A stretch of DNA of 9,175 nucleotides, from NCBI GenBank assembly GCA_937950565.1, contig CALFCS010000184.1:1-9175 (forward strand), read 5' to 3'. Below are positions 1 through 6,298 of this stretch, in pieces (the stretch's first letter is position 1; each line of letters starts with the position of its first letter). Made by a program: the position numbers and the translations under genes. This DNA is from an uncultured Lachnospiraceae bacterium (GTDB lineage: Bacteria; Bacillota; Clostridia; Lachnospirales; Lachnospiraceae). Under the pieces are notes generated by a model. That model ran no database searches and was not told the DNA's origin. It saw only the letters and a program-made list of their open reading frames with translations.

Positions 1-1461
1 TTCATGAATACCTGTACCAAATGCAGTAATCATCGCTTTAATCTCTGCATTTCCATAAATTCTGTCAAGCCTTGCTTTTTCTACATTCAATATCTTACCA
101 CGAAGCGGAAGAATCGCCTGGGTTGCACGGTCTCTTGCTGTCTTTGCAGAGCCTCCCGCAGAATCTCCCTCTACAATATAAATTTCGCAGTTCTCAGGAT
201 TTTTGTCGGAACAATCCGCAAGTTTTCCCGGAAGAGACATACCATCAAGTGCGGATTTTCTTCTTGTAAGATCCCTTGCCTTTCTTGCAGCTTCACGGGC
301 ACGCTGTGCCATAACAGACTTTTCAACTGTCTGTTTTGCAATCTGTGGATTTTGCTCCAGGAATATTTGAAGCTGCGTGCTTACAATATTATCTACTGCA
401 CCTCTTGCTTCACTATTTCCAAGCTTTTGCTTTGTCTGACCTTCAAATTGAGGATCTTCTATTTTTACACTAATAATTGCGGTAAGACCTTCTCTTATAT
501 CTTCACCGGATAAATTCGGCTCATTATCTTTTAATAATTTATTTTTTCTCGCATAATCGTTAAATGTTTTTGTAAGAGCATTACGAAAACCTACAATATG
601 CGTTCCACCTTCCGGAGTCGTAATATTATTTACAAATCCGTAAGTATTTTCATTATAAGAATCATTGTGCTGCATTGCCACTTCTACTGCAACATTATTT
701 ACATTTCCCTCACAATAAATAATATTTTCATAAAGAGGAGTTGTACTTTTATTCAGATATTGTACAAATTCTTTGATTCCACCTTCATAATGGAATACTT
801 TTTCTACTGGTTCTTCTTCTCTTTCATCACGAAGAACAATTTTTAATCCTGCTGTAAGAAAAGCCATTTCACGGAAACGATGTTTTAACACATTATATTC
901 AAATACAGTAGTTTCAAATATGGTATCGTCTGGAAGAAAAGTAACTCTTGTTCCTGTTTTTTCCGGTTCACATTTCCCCACAATTTTCAATTTTTCTACT
1001 ACTTTTCCACGTTCATATCTCTGCTTATAAATACTTCCTTCGTGGAAAATTTCTACTTCCAGCCAATTAGAAAGTGCATTTACGACAGAAGCGCCTACAC
1101 CGTGAAGACCGCCGGATACTTTGTATCCCCCTCCGCCAAATTTTCCACCTGCATGAAGTACAGTAAATACAACCTCTACAGCCGGAAGACCTGCCTTATG
1201 ATTAATACCAACAGGAATTCCACGTCCATTATCTGTAACAGTTATTGAATTGTCTTTATTAATACATACAGAAATAGAATCACAAAACCCTGCCAGAGCC
1301 TCATCTACAGAATTATCCACTATTTCATACACAAGATGATGAAGTCCTCTCGCTGACGTACTTCCAATATACATACCCGGACGCTTTCTTACTGCCTCCA
1401 GACCTTCCAATATTTGAATTTCATCTGCTCCATATTCATGCTGCACTTTTTCTGTACTCAT
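1..1461 (-). CDS. gyrB: DNA gyrase subunit B, N-terminal 487 residues (3' end cut by window edge)
   Basis: This is the ATPase and part of the TOPRIM region of gyrase B, which with GyrA introduces negative supercoils into DNA using ATP. The start is ATG at 1461-1459, preceded by AGGAGGA (1467-1473 in plus coordinates), which overlaps the recF stop codon. The GHKL ATPase motifs are visible: EIVDNSVDEA around Asn50, DNGRGIP at 77-83 and the GGLHGVGA lid motif at 117-124. The QTK lysine motif lies in the transducer domain. The TOPRIM motif EGDSAGG is at 431-437, with Glu431 as the expected catalytic acid. The frame is open to base 1, where it reads FGTGIHE. The second TOPRIM DxD metal site and the C-terminal tail, expected within about 160 further residues, lie outside the window. 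The gene is last in the visible dnaA-dnaN-yaaA-recF-gyrB series, 10 bp after recF, so it is probably co-transcribed. GyrB is preferred over ParE because of the recF neighbour. Confidence 0.97.
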   Translation of the reverse strand, partial: MSTEKVQHEYGADEIQILEGLEAVRKRPGMYIGSTSARGLHHLVYEIVDNSVDEALAGFCDSISVCINKDNSITVTDNGRGIPVGINHKAGLPAVEVVFTVLHAGGKFGGGGYKVSGGLHGVGASVVNALSNWLEVEIFHEGSIYKQRYERGKVVEKLKIVGKCEPEKTGTRVTFLPDDTIFETTVFEYNVLKHRFREMAFLTAGLKIVLRDEREEEPVEKVFHYEGGIKEFVQYLNKSTTPLYENIIYCEGNVNNVAVEVAMQHNDSYNENTYGFVNNITTPEGGTHIVGFRNALTKTFNDYARKNKLLKDNEPNLSGEDIREGLTAIISVKIEDPQFEGQTKQKLGNSEARGAVDNIVSTQLQIFLEQNPQIAKQTVEKSVMAQRAREAARKARDLTRRKSALDGMSLPGKLADCSDKNPENCEIYIVEGDSAGGSAKTARDRATQAILPLRGKILNVEKARLDRIYGNAEIKAMITAFGTGIHE

Positions 1462-1471
1462 TCCAATCCTC

Positions 1472-2545
1472 CTAGTTTTCTTTCGTTACATGCCCATTAC
1501 TTACATGGAATACTTTATTGATAGAAAAACATTTATTTACAAACTCTTCTACACCTGTACAGGTAATCAGTGTCTGTATATCATTAATACTTTCTAATAG
1601 ATAGTTTTGCCTGTATTTATCAAGTTCAGACAAAACATCGTCAAGAAGTAATATTGGTTCATCATTTATTATATGTTTTACCAATTCTATTTCTGAAAGT
1701 TTCAAAGATAATGCAGCAGTTCTCTGCTGCCCTTGTGAACCAAAACGTCTAATATCTATATCATTTGTTATAAAACATATATCGTCCCTGTGGGGTCCCA
1801 CTGACGTACTCTTAACGCGGATATCCTTTTCTCTATTTCTTTTAATTGCCTGTTCCAGAGGAACATCTCCTCCGCTTGTCTCATAAATAAGCTTTAATTC
1901 CTCTTTCCCACCAGTTAATTTATTATGTATATAAGAAACTTTTTCATTTATTTCATTTATAAATTTCTTTCTTCTTTTTCTAATTTCATCTCCATATTTT
2001 ATTAGTTGAATATCCCATATATCTAATGTTTCCATATCCTTTAAATCTTTTAAAAGATGATTTCTCTGATTTACGATACGATTATAATTCGACAAATTAT
2101 TTAGATATATTTTATCAAGCTGAGATAATTCGAGGTCCAAAAATCTTCTTCTCTTATCAGGTCCACTTTTTATTATATGCAAATCCTCCGGAGAAAAAAA
2201 TACAATATTAATAATCCCAAATAATTCGCTTGCTTTGCGAATCGGTATTTTATTTATCGCAATACCTTTTGGACTATTTTTCTTTAAATGCATATCTATT
2301 TGATAAGAAATATCTCTTTTTTCCACAACTACTTCTATATGAGAATCTTCTTTACCAAATTTTATAATATCACGGTCTTTTGTTCCTCTATGAGACTTTG
2401 TAGTAGCTGACATATATACAGCTTCTAATATATTTGTTTTTCCTTGTGCATTATTTCCATAAAATATATTTGTAGAATCATCAAAATCAAGAGAAAGCAA
2501 ATCATAATTTCTAAAATTTTTAATCTTTAAGGATTTAACTTTCAA
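1472..2545 (-). CDS. recF: DNA replication and repair protein RecF
   Basis: RecF is an SMC/ABC-type ATPase that works with RecO and RecR to load RecA at single-stranded gaps and stalled forks. The 357 residues match the usual family length. Visible motifs are the N-terminal strand and KNFRNY start typical of RecF, Walker A GNNAQGKT at 30-37, the SVGPHRDD segment at 248-255, the ABC signature SQGQQRT at 270-276 and Walker B with D-loop ILLLDDVLSELD at 298-309. The start codon is TTG (2545-2543), not ATG. It lies inside the end of yaaA, giving an 11-bp overlap, with only a weak GGGGAAG upstream, so translation is probably coupled to yaaA. No ATG within the first residues would keep the conserved N-terminus. 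The gene sits between yaaA and gyrB, as in Bacillus and many Clostridia. Confidence 0.96.
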   Translation of the reverse strand: MKVKSLKIKNFRNYDLLSLDFDDSTNIFYGNNAQGKTNILEAVYMSATTKSHRGTKDRDIIKFGKEDSHIEVVVEKRDISYQIDMHLKKNSPKGIAINKIPIRKASELFGIINIVFFSPEDLHIIKSGPDKRRRFLDLELSQLDKIYLNNLSNYNRIVNQRNHLLKDLKDMETLDIWDIQLIKYGDEIRKRRKKFINEINEKVSYIHNKLTGGKEELKLIYETSGGDVPLEQAIKRNREKDIRVKSTSVGPHRDDICFITNDIDIRRFGSQGQQRTAALSLKLSEIELVKHIINDEPILLLDDVLSELDKYRQNYLLESINDIQTLITCTGVEEFVNKCFSINKVFHVSNGHVTKEN

Positions 2546-2744
2546 TTTTTATTTCTTCCCCATTATATTTAACAATATCTCCATTATATAACTTTCTTCC
2601 GCGACGAGTATCTGTCTCACCATTTACAGTAACATATCCATCTTGTATTACTATCTTAGCTTCTACTCCTGAATCTACCAGTCCGGCAGCTTTAAGAGCC
2701 TGTCCAAGCTTTATATAATCTTCTCTTAATTTCACTACTTCCAT
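2535..2744 (-). CDS. yaaA: S4-domain RNA-binding protein YaaA
   Basis: This is a 69-residue single-domain S4 protein of the YaaA family found between dnaN and recF in Firmicutes. The S4 fold is seen in the segment from about residue 8 to 64: YIKLGQALKAAG, then a GVEAKIVIQDGYVTVNGE turn-strand core, then RRGRKLYNGDIV. Such domains bind structured RNA. In B. subtilis YaaA (RlbA) has been linked to ribosome assembly, and that role is carried over here by family only. The ATG at 2744-2742 has a strong AAGGAG (2755-2760) 10 bases upstream. It follows dnaN by 22 bp and overlaps recF by 11 bp, so it is clearly part of the same operon. Nothing appears truncated. Confidence 0.93.
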   Translation of the reverse strand: MEVVKLREDYIKLGQALKAAGLVDSGVEAKIVIQDGYVTVNGETDTRRGRKLYNGDIVKYNGEEIKIES

Positions 2745-2766
2745 ATTTTATTCTCTCCTTACACAA

Positions 2767-3876
2767 TCAAACAACTGCATTAAAATTAACAGGAAGAATC
2801 AGATATATATATTTTTCTTCTTCATCCTTTATAAAACATGGCGCTTTTGCATTCATCAGATAAAGAGTTACCTCTTCATCATCTATAACCCGAAGTGCAT
2901 CTATCAAAAATTTAGGGTTAAATCCAATTAAAAGATCCTTTCCTTCTTTATCAATTACAATTTCTTCATTCATGGAACCTATTTGTGATTTAATTTTAAG
3001 TTCCATAATTTCATCACCCATATTAATAATAATAGGCTTTTTATCCCCTTCTTTCACAAGAAGAGTAGCTCTGTCTATACAATTCAATAATTCTCTTTTA
3101 TTTACTCTTACTTTTGTATCATAATCGCTGGAAAGCATTTGGTCTATTTTAAAATACTCTCCTTCAATAAGTCTTGACACTACAATTGTATTATCAAATT
3201 CAAATACAATATGATTATTTGTATAAGAAATATCAACAATACTTTCAGCTTCACCAGATAAAATTTTACTTATCTCAATAAGAGTTTTTCCCGGAACAAT
3301 TAATTTCTTATCATTTACTTTATCTTTTAAATCTACTTTTCTGATAGAAACACGATGTCCATCAAGTGATATCACTCTGAGTATATTATCCTTTATTTCA
3401 AACAATTCCCCTGTCATTAATTTATTTGTTTCTGTATCTGCAATAGAGAAGATTGTCTGTCTTATTACTTCTTTTAATGTAAATTGAGATATTTCTATAG
3501 ATTCTTCTTTTTCAATTACCGGTAAATAAGAAAATTCTTCTCCCGGCTTTCCGGAAATATCAAATTTTGATTTTTCACATATAATTGTTGTCTGAAGATT
3601 ATCATCTGTTTCGATAGATATATCATTGTCAGGAAGTTTTCTTACAATCTCTGAAAATATTTTTGCATTTATAGCAATCATACCTCTTTCAATGATAGCG
3701 CCTTCTACTTCTGTCTGTATTCCAAGTTCCATATCATTAGCAGTTAATTTTATAGTGCCTGCTGTAGCGTCAACAAGAATGCATTCCAGTATAGGCATTG
3801 TTGTTTTGGAAGAGACAGCTTTAGAAACAATATTAACTCCTTTTAAAAGATTTGATTTATTACATATTATTTTCAT
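2767..3876 (-). CDS. dnaN: DNA polymerase III beta subunit (sliding clamp)
   Basis: The beta clamp dimerises into a ring around DNA and tethers the replicative polymerase and other partners. The protein is 369 residues, in the family range, starting MKIICNKSNLLKG. Typical clamp blocks are visible, including SSKTTMPILE near the N-terminus, the IAINAKIFSEIVRKLP region of the first domain, SLDGHRVSIRK in the second and a C-terminal YLILPVNFNAVV. The last is the usual position of the partner-binding pocket strand (LPV). I chose ATG at 3876-3874 because AAAGGAG stands 7 bases before it. An in-frame GTG at 3894-3892 would add six residues but would place that ribosome binding site inside the gene. 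The gene is separated from dnaA by an intergenic region of 288 bp with origin features, and is followed after 22 bp by yaaA. Confidence 0.97.
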   Translation of the reverse strand: MKIICNKSNLLKGVNIVSKAVSSKTTMPILECILVDATAGTIKLTANDMELGIQTEVEGAIIERGMIAINAKIFSEIVRKLPDNDISIETDDNLQTTIICEKSKFDISGKPGEEFSYLPVIEKEESIEISQFTLKEVIRQTIFSIADTETNKLMTGELFEIKDNILRVISLDGHRVSIRKVDLKDKVNDKKLIVPGKTLIEISKILSGEAESIVDISYTNNHIVFEFDNTIVVSRLIEGEYFKIDQMLSSDYDTKVRVNKRELLNCIDRATLLVKEGDKKPIIINMGDEIMELKIKSQIGSMNEEIVIDKEGKDLLIGFNPKFLIDALRVIDDEEVTLYLMNAKAPCFIKDEEEKYIYLILPVNFNAVV

Positions 3877-3900
3877 ATGAAAACTCCTTTCCACAGTTCT

Positions 3901-3956
3901 TTATATATAAATATATAATTAATTTCCGTATTATTAGTAGTAGGGGGTGTGGAAAA
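3901..3956. promoter_or_regulatory. Basal origin unwinding system: DnaA box, G-tract, DnaA-trios, AT-rich unwinding element
   Basis: The parts are read from right to left on the plus strand. A DnaA-box-like TGTGGAAAA at 3948-3956 (one mismatch to TGTGGATAA) is followed by GGGG at 3944-3947. Next come three in-phase TAG triplets at 3941-3943, 3938-3940 and 3935-3937, then two TAT triplets (3932-3934, 3929-3931). About 20 bases of pure A/T follow at 3901-3920. In B. subtilis DnaA binds the box, then extends onto single-stranded 3'-GAT-5' trios to open the adjacent AT-rich DNA. The spacing here (box, 4-bp GC tract, trios) fits that model. Function is inferred by architecture. Confidence 0.78.
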
Positions 3957-3977
3957 GGGTAAAACCCCTTTCACACC
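3946..3977. repeat. Imperfect inverted repeat (hairpin) overlapping the unwinding-side DnaA box
   Basis: GGTGTG (3946-3951) pairs with CACACC (3972-3977), and AAAGGG (3954-3959) pairs with CCCTTT (3966-3971). A two-base bulge (3952-3953) lies on one arm, and the apical loop is six bases. The left arm contains most of the DnaA-box-like TGTGGAAAA. The T-rich stretch after the right arm (3991-3999) starts 13 bases away, so this is not a clean terminator on the plus strand. On the minus strand, the dnaA-to-dnaN direction, no T-tract follows. It could be a DNA cruciform element of the origin or a structure in the dnaN leader. Confidence 0.6.
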
Positions 3978-4010
3978 TTATAAAAAGGCTATTTTTTTAT
4001 TTCATAAGTA

Positions 4011-4050
4011 TGTGGATTTTTAATTTGTTGCATGTTTAAAATGTGGGGAA
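4011..4050 (-). promoter_or_regulatory. Two degenerate DnaA boxes, minus orientation
   Basis: TGTGGATTT (4011-4019) and TGTGGGGAA (4042-4050) each differ from the reverse consensus TGTGGATAA at two positions. Their orientation is the same as the box at 3948-3956 and opposite to the group nearer dnaA. They are weaker candidates than those of that group. Confidence 0.5.
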
Positions 4051-4089
4051 AACTATTTTATTAATTTGTAAATGTTCATAAAAAATAAG

Positions 4090-4164
4090 TTATCCATATA
4101 ATATAACATAGTTATCAATAAGTTATCCACTTATAATAAGTACTTGTCCACATAGTTTTACACA
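4090..4164 (+). promoter_or_regulatory. Cluster of DnaA boxes adjacent to the dnaA stop codon
   Basis: Three 9-mers have one mismatch to TTATCCACA: TTATCCATA at 4090-4098, TTATCCACT at 4123-4131 and TTGTCCACA at 4144-4152. Two weaker ones have two mismatches: TTATCAATA at 4112-4120 and TTTTACACA at 4156-4164. All are in the same orientation. This dense tandem set is the probable main initiator-binding array of the origin. The outermost weak box abuts the dnaA stop codon (4165-4167). Confidence 0.75.
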
Positions 4165-5553
4165 TTAAGATGGATTGATTTTTTTCTTTATTATGTTAAC
4201 TGTGTTCGCCATAATTTCATCTGTTTCTATATCAGAAGCTATTTTTTCGACACCATGTTTGATAGTAGAATGATCTCTTCCTCCTAATATAACACCGATT
4301 CCCTTTAGTGCAGTTTCTGTCATATGTCTCATAAGATACATACATATTTGTCTTGGAACAGTTATTTCGGCATTTCTTTTATTACTTTTAATATCTGCTA
4401 CTGTTATTCCAAAATGATCTGATACAATATCAAGAATCAGTTCAGGAGTTACCTCTCTTTTATTTTCTGAAGAAATTATATCCTTCAAAGCTTCTGCAGC
4501 AAGAGAAATATCAATCGGTTTTTCATTATTATTTAATTTATAAAGTGCAATTAATTTATTAAGAGAACCTTCCAGTTCTCTTATATTTGACTTTATATTA
4601 GAAGCGATATAATCTAATACGTCAAGAGGAATATTGTATCTTTCCAGACGGTCAAGTTCAATTTTTTTCTGTAGAATTGCCATACGCGTTTCATAATCCG
4701 GAACGGATATATCTGCAATCAGGCCCCATTCAAATCTTGTACGAAGTCTGGCCTCCAAAGTTTCTATATCTTTTGGAGGTCTGTCACTGGATATAATAAT
4801 TTGCTTTCCAGATGTATGAAGATGATTAAAGGTGTGAAAAAATTCGTCCTGCGTACTTTCTTTTCCTATAATAAATTGAATATCATCAATCAAAAGTACA
4901 TCATTGTTACGATATTTTTCACGGAACATCATCATAGCAGATTCATTTCCGGCAGTTCTTCCGATTCTTAATGCATTGATCAATTCATTTGTAAAAGATT
5001 CACTGGTTACATATAATACTTTTTTTGACGGATTATTGTTCAAAATAAAATGTGCTATGGAATGCATCAAATGAGTTTTTCCAAGTCCTACGCCTCCATA
5101 TAAAAATAAAGGATTATATACTTGTCCGGGAGATTCTGCTACTGCAACAGACGCTGCATGAGCAAAATTATTATTTCCTCCTACTACAAAAGTATCGAAA
5201 GTATATTTCGGATTTAAACCTGCTTTTTCAGATGCAGATTTTGTTTTTTTATTTTGAACAGGTTCAACTGCCATCTTATTAATCTTATTTAATTTATCGT
5301 CATCTTCAGATATAAAAACAACTTTATATTCAATTCCCGTTATTTCAGCAATGGATACTTGTAAGGGAAGAAGATATTTTTTTTCTATATATTCAACACT
5401 TGCATTCATATTTACCAGTATGTATACAGTATCATCTATAATATTATAAACTTTTAAAGGCTGTATCCATGTAGTAAAAGATACATTGGATAATTCGTGT
5501 TCAATTCTAAGATGTTCTATAATATCAGACCATTTTTCTTCGACGATGTTCAT
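4165..5553 (-). CDS. dnaA: Chromosomal replication initiator protein DnaA
   Basis: DnaA is the AAA+ ATPase that binds DnaA boxes, melts the origin and recruits the helicase. The 462 residues show all four domains. Domain I (about 1-85) starts with a W-containing helix and the TWIQPLK motif. A short charged linker spans about 86-113. The AAA+ domain then begins YTFDTFVVGGNNNFAHAAS, with Walker A GGVGLGKT at 153-160, Walker B LLIDD at 220-224, sensor 1 near IIISSDRPP (252-260), the arginine-rich LEARLRTRFEWGL box and the sensor 2 region NIRELEGSL. Domain IV carries the DNA-binding signature GGRDHSTIKHGVEKI at 424-438. ATG at 5553-5551 has AGGAG (5564-5568) 10 bases upstream. The gene is transcribed away from rpmH and towards its own binding sites. 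DnaA commonly represses its own promoter, but I find no DnaA box upstream here. Nothing is missing. Confidence 0.98.
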   Translation of the reverse strand: MNIVEEKWSDIIEHLRIEHELSNVSFTTWIQPLKVYNIIDDTVYILVNMNASVEYIEKKYLLPLQVSIAEITGIEYKVVFISEDDDKLNKINKMAVEPVQNKKTKSASEKAGLNPKYTFDTFVVGGNNNFAHAASVAVAESPGQVYNPLFLYGGVGLGKTHLMHSIAHFILNNNPSKKVLYVTSESFTNELINALRIGRTAGNESAMMMFREKYRNNDVLLIDDIQFIIGKESTQDEFFHTFNHLHTSGKQIIISSDRPPKDIETLEARLRTRFEWGLIADISVPDYETRMAILQKKIELDRLERYNIPLDVLDYIASNIKSNIRELEGSLNKLIALYKLNNNEKPIDISLAAEALKDIISSENKREVTPELILDIVSDHFGITVADIKSNKRNAEITVPRQICMYLMRHMTETALKGIGVILGGRDHSTIKHGVEKIASDIETDEIMANTVNIIKKKINPS

Positions 5554-5592
5554 TTTAAATAAACTCCTACTCTTTTATGTTCACTCTTCTAT

Positions 5593-5621
5593 ATTCTACA
5601 TCAAAAAGAAGATTTAAGCAA
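5593..5621 (-). promoter_or_regulatory. Candidate sigma-A promoter for dnaA
   Basis: On the minus strand TAGAAT (5598-5593) matches five of six bases of the -10 consensus. TTGCTT (5621-5616) lies 17 bases upstream but matches the -35 element only at TTG. It sits about 40 bp before the dnaA start codon. The -10 is good and the -35 weak, so this is a reasonable but unproven choice. Other A/T-rich hexamers nearby could serve. Confidence 0.45.
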
Positions 5622-5660
5622 TAAAAAGTAAAGAAACGTAAATAAAATAGTCGGTTTCGC

Positions 5661-5689
5661 TTGACGTACAGGCATTTTTTTAATATAAT
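5661..5689 (+). promoter_or_regulatory. Strong sigma-A promoter for the rpmH operon
   Basis: TTGACG (5661-5666, five of six to consensus) and a perfect TATAAT (5684-5689) are separated by exactly 17 bases. Transcription should start near 5696, giving a leader of about 70 nt before rpmH. The near-consensus form fits the high output needed for a ribosomal protein. It diverges from the dnaA promoter candidate in the same 213-bp gap (5554-5766). Confidence 0.85.
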
Positions 5690-5715
5690 CAAAACGATGT
5701 CTTTAGAAATAAAGT

Positions 5716-5740
5716 AGGGATATTTTATATTAATATTCCT
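5716..5740 (+). promoter_or_regulatory. Leader hairpin upstream of rpmH
   Basis: AGGGATATT (5716-5724) pairs with AATATTCCT (5732-5740) over nine positions including one G-T wobble, around a 7-base loop. It lies within the predicted rpmH leader, 10 bases before the ribosome binding site AAGGAGGTGG (5751-5760), and has no T-tract after it. It may stabilise the mRNA or control L34, or may be a chance pairing in A/T-rich sequence. Confidence 0.35.
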
Positions 5741-5766
5741 TGAAAAATATAAGGAGGTGGATATCC

Positions 5767-5901
5767 ATGAAAATGACATTCCAGCCAAAAAAAAGACAGA
5801 GAGCGAAAGTACATGGTTTTCGTTCCAGAATGAGCACAGCAGGTGGAAGAAAAGTACTTGCTGCAAGAAGAGCAAAAGGAAGAAAGAAATTATCAGCGTA
5901 G
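5767..5901 (+). CDS. rpmH: 50S ribosomal protein L34
   Basis: L34 is a very small basic protein buried in the large ribosomal subunit rRNA. The 44 residues are MKMTFQPKKRQRAKVHGF, then RSRMSTAGGRKVLAARR, then AKGRKKLSA, which is the complete conserved family sequence (TFQPK, HGFRxRM, GRxVLxxRRxKGRxxL). The start is set by a near-perfect AAGGAGGTGG ending 6 bases before ATG 5767. The gene is divergent from dnaA, the standard arrangement at bacterial origins, and first in the rpmH-rnpA-yidD-yidC-khpB group. Its stop codon TAG shares its last base with the first base of a terminator-like hairpin, so much of its transcript may end there. Confidence 0.97.
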   Translation: MKMTFQPKKRQRAKVHGFRSRMSTAGGRKVLAARRAKGRKKLSA

Positions 5902-5929
5902 GCCGCATATATGTGGCCTTTTCTTCTTT
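5901..5929 (+). terminator. Terminator or attenuator between rpmH and rnpA
   Basis: The 18-base repeat GGCCGCATATATGTGGCC (5901-5918) forms a seven-pair stem with one G-U pair and a TATA loop. It is followed immediately by TTTTCTTCTTT. It begins at the last base of the rpmH stop codon. The T-tract is broken by two C residues, so read-through to rnpA is expected. That would make rnpA mRNA scarcer than rpmH mRNA, as known in other bacteria. No separate rnpA promoter is evident in the 20 bases that follow. Confidence 0.72.
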
Positions 5930-5950
5930 AAAACAGGAGCATAAGTAAAT

Positions 5951-6292
5951 ATGAAATATTCCGAATCATTGAAAAAAAATAAAGATTTTCAGAATGTTTA
6001 TAAAAAAGGTAATTCCTGTGCTAACAAATATCTGGTTATGTATATAAAAGAAAATGAATTAGAGAAAAACAGATTAGGTATATCTGTAAGTAAAAAGGTA
6101 GGAAACAGCATAGTAAGACACAGGCTGACCAGATTAATAAGAGAAAGTTACCGGCTGCAAGAAGATAGATTCAGATGTGGATTAGATATAGTAGTAATAG
6201 CAAGAACAAGTGCAAAAGAAAGAAATTATCATGAAATAGAAAGTGCACTTTTACATCTTGGTCATCTTCATAAGATTATAGATGAGGGATAA
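5951..6292 (+). CDS. rnpA: Ribonuclease P protein component
   Basis: RnpA is the basic protein cofactor of RNase P; with the RNA subunit it removes 5' leaders from tRNA precursors. The length of 113 residues is normal. The N-terminal ESLKKNKDFQNVYKKG matches the substrate-binding cleft region. The family signature follows as NRLGISVSKKVGNSIVRHR and LTRLIRESYR, residues 40-68. The widespread RNRxKR core reads RHRLTR (56-61) here, a conservative departure that I believe also occurs in other Clostridia. ATG 5951 has AGGAG (5935-5939) 11 bases upstream, a slightly long spacing. It is followed after 6 bp by yidD, whose ribosome binding site lies in the rnpA 3' end. The RNA subunit gene is not in this window. 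Confidence 0.96.
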   Translation: MKYSESLKKNKDFQNVYKKGNSCANKYLVMYIKENELEKNRLGISVSKKVGNSIVRHRLTRLIRESYRLQEDRFRCGLDIVVIARTSAKERNYHEIESALLHLGHLHKIIDEG

Positions 6293-6298
6293 TATAAA

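Larger units (their letters stand above)
3877..4164. other. Putative chromosomal replication origin (oriC), dnaA-dnaN intergenic region
   Basis: No gene is found in these 288 bases. The region holds a group of 9-mers related to the DnaA box consensus TTATCCACA, several differing at one base, oriented in both directions. Towards dnaN they end in a G-tract, a TAG trinucleotide run and a stretch made almost wholly of A and T. This order matches the downstream half of the B. subtilis and Clostridioides difficile origins, which unwind between dnaA and dnaN. That this is the functional origin is an inference from site content and gene context. The leader and any promoter of dnaN must also lie here, but I could not place a convincing one. 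Confidence 0.85.

Noticed and set aside
4..1248. Several plus-strand frames of 65-169 codons, cysteine- and serine-rich
   Set aside because: They are antisense to gyrB, whose minus-strand motifs are unambiguous and whose frame covers the entire interval.
3626..3880. An 84-codon plus-strand frame within dnaN
   Set aside because: It is antisense to the conserved N-terminal domain of the sliding clamp, and no ribosome binding site was seen.
4244..4254. A TGTCGAA-like Spo0A box near the end of dnaA
   Set aside because: It lies within dnaA coding sequence and is a single occurrence, with no supporting copies in the intergenic origin region.
5567..5908. A 113-codon minus-strand frame with a hydrophobic N-terminus overlapping rpmH and its promoter
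   Set aside because: It is the antisense of the lysine-rich L34 gene and the rpmH leader. Complements of AAA/AAG codons read as Phe/Leu, giving false hydrophobicity.
5757..5948. A 63-codon plus frame starting in the rpmH ribosome binding site region
   Set aside because: It is a +2 shadow of rpmH. Its apparent ATG lies inside the rpmH ribosome binding site, and the L34 frame is the conserved one.
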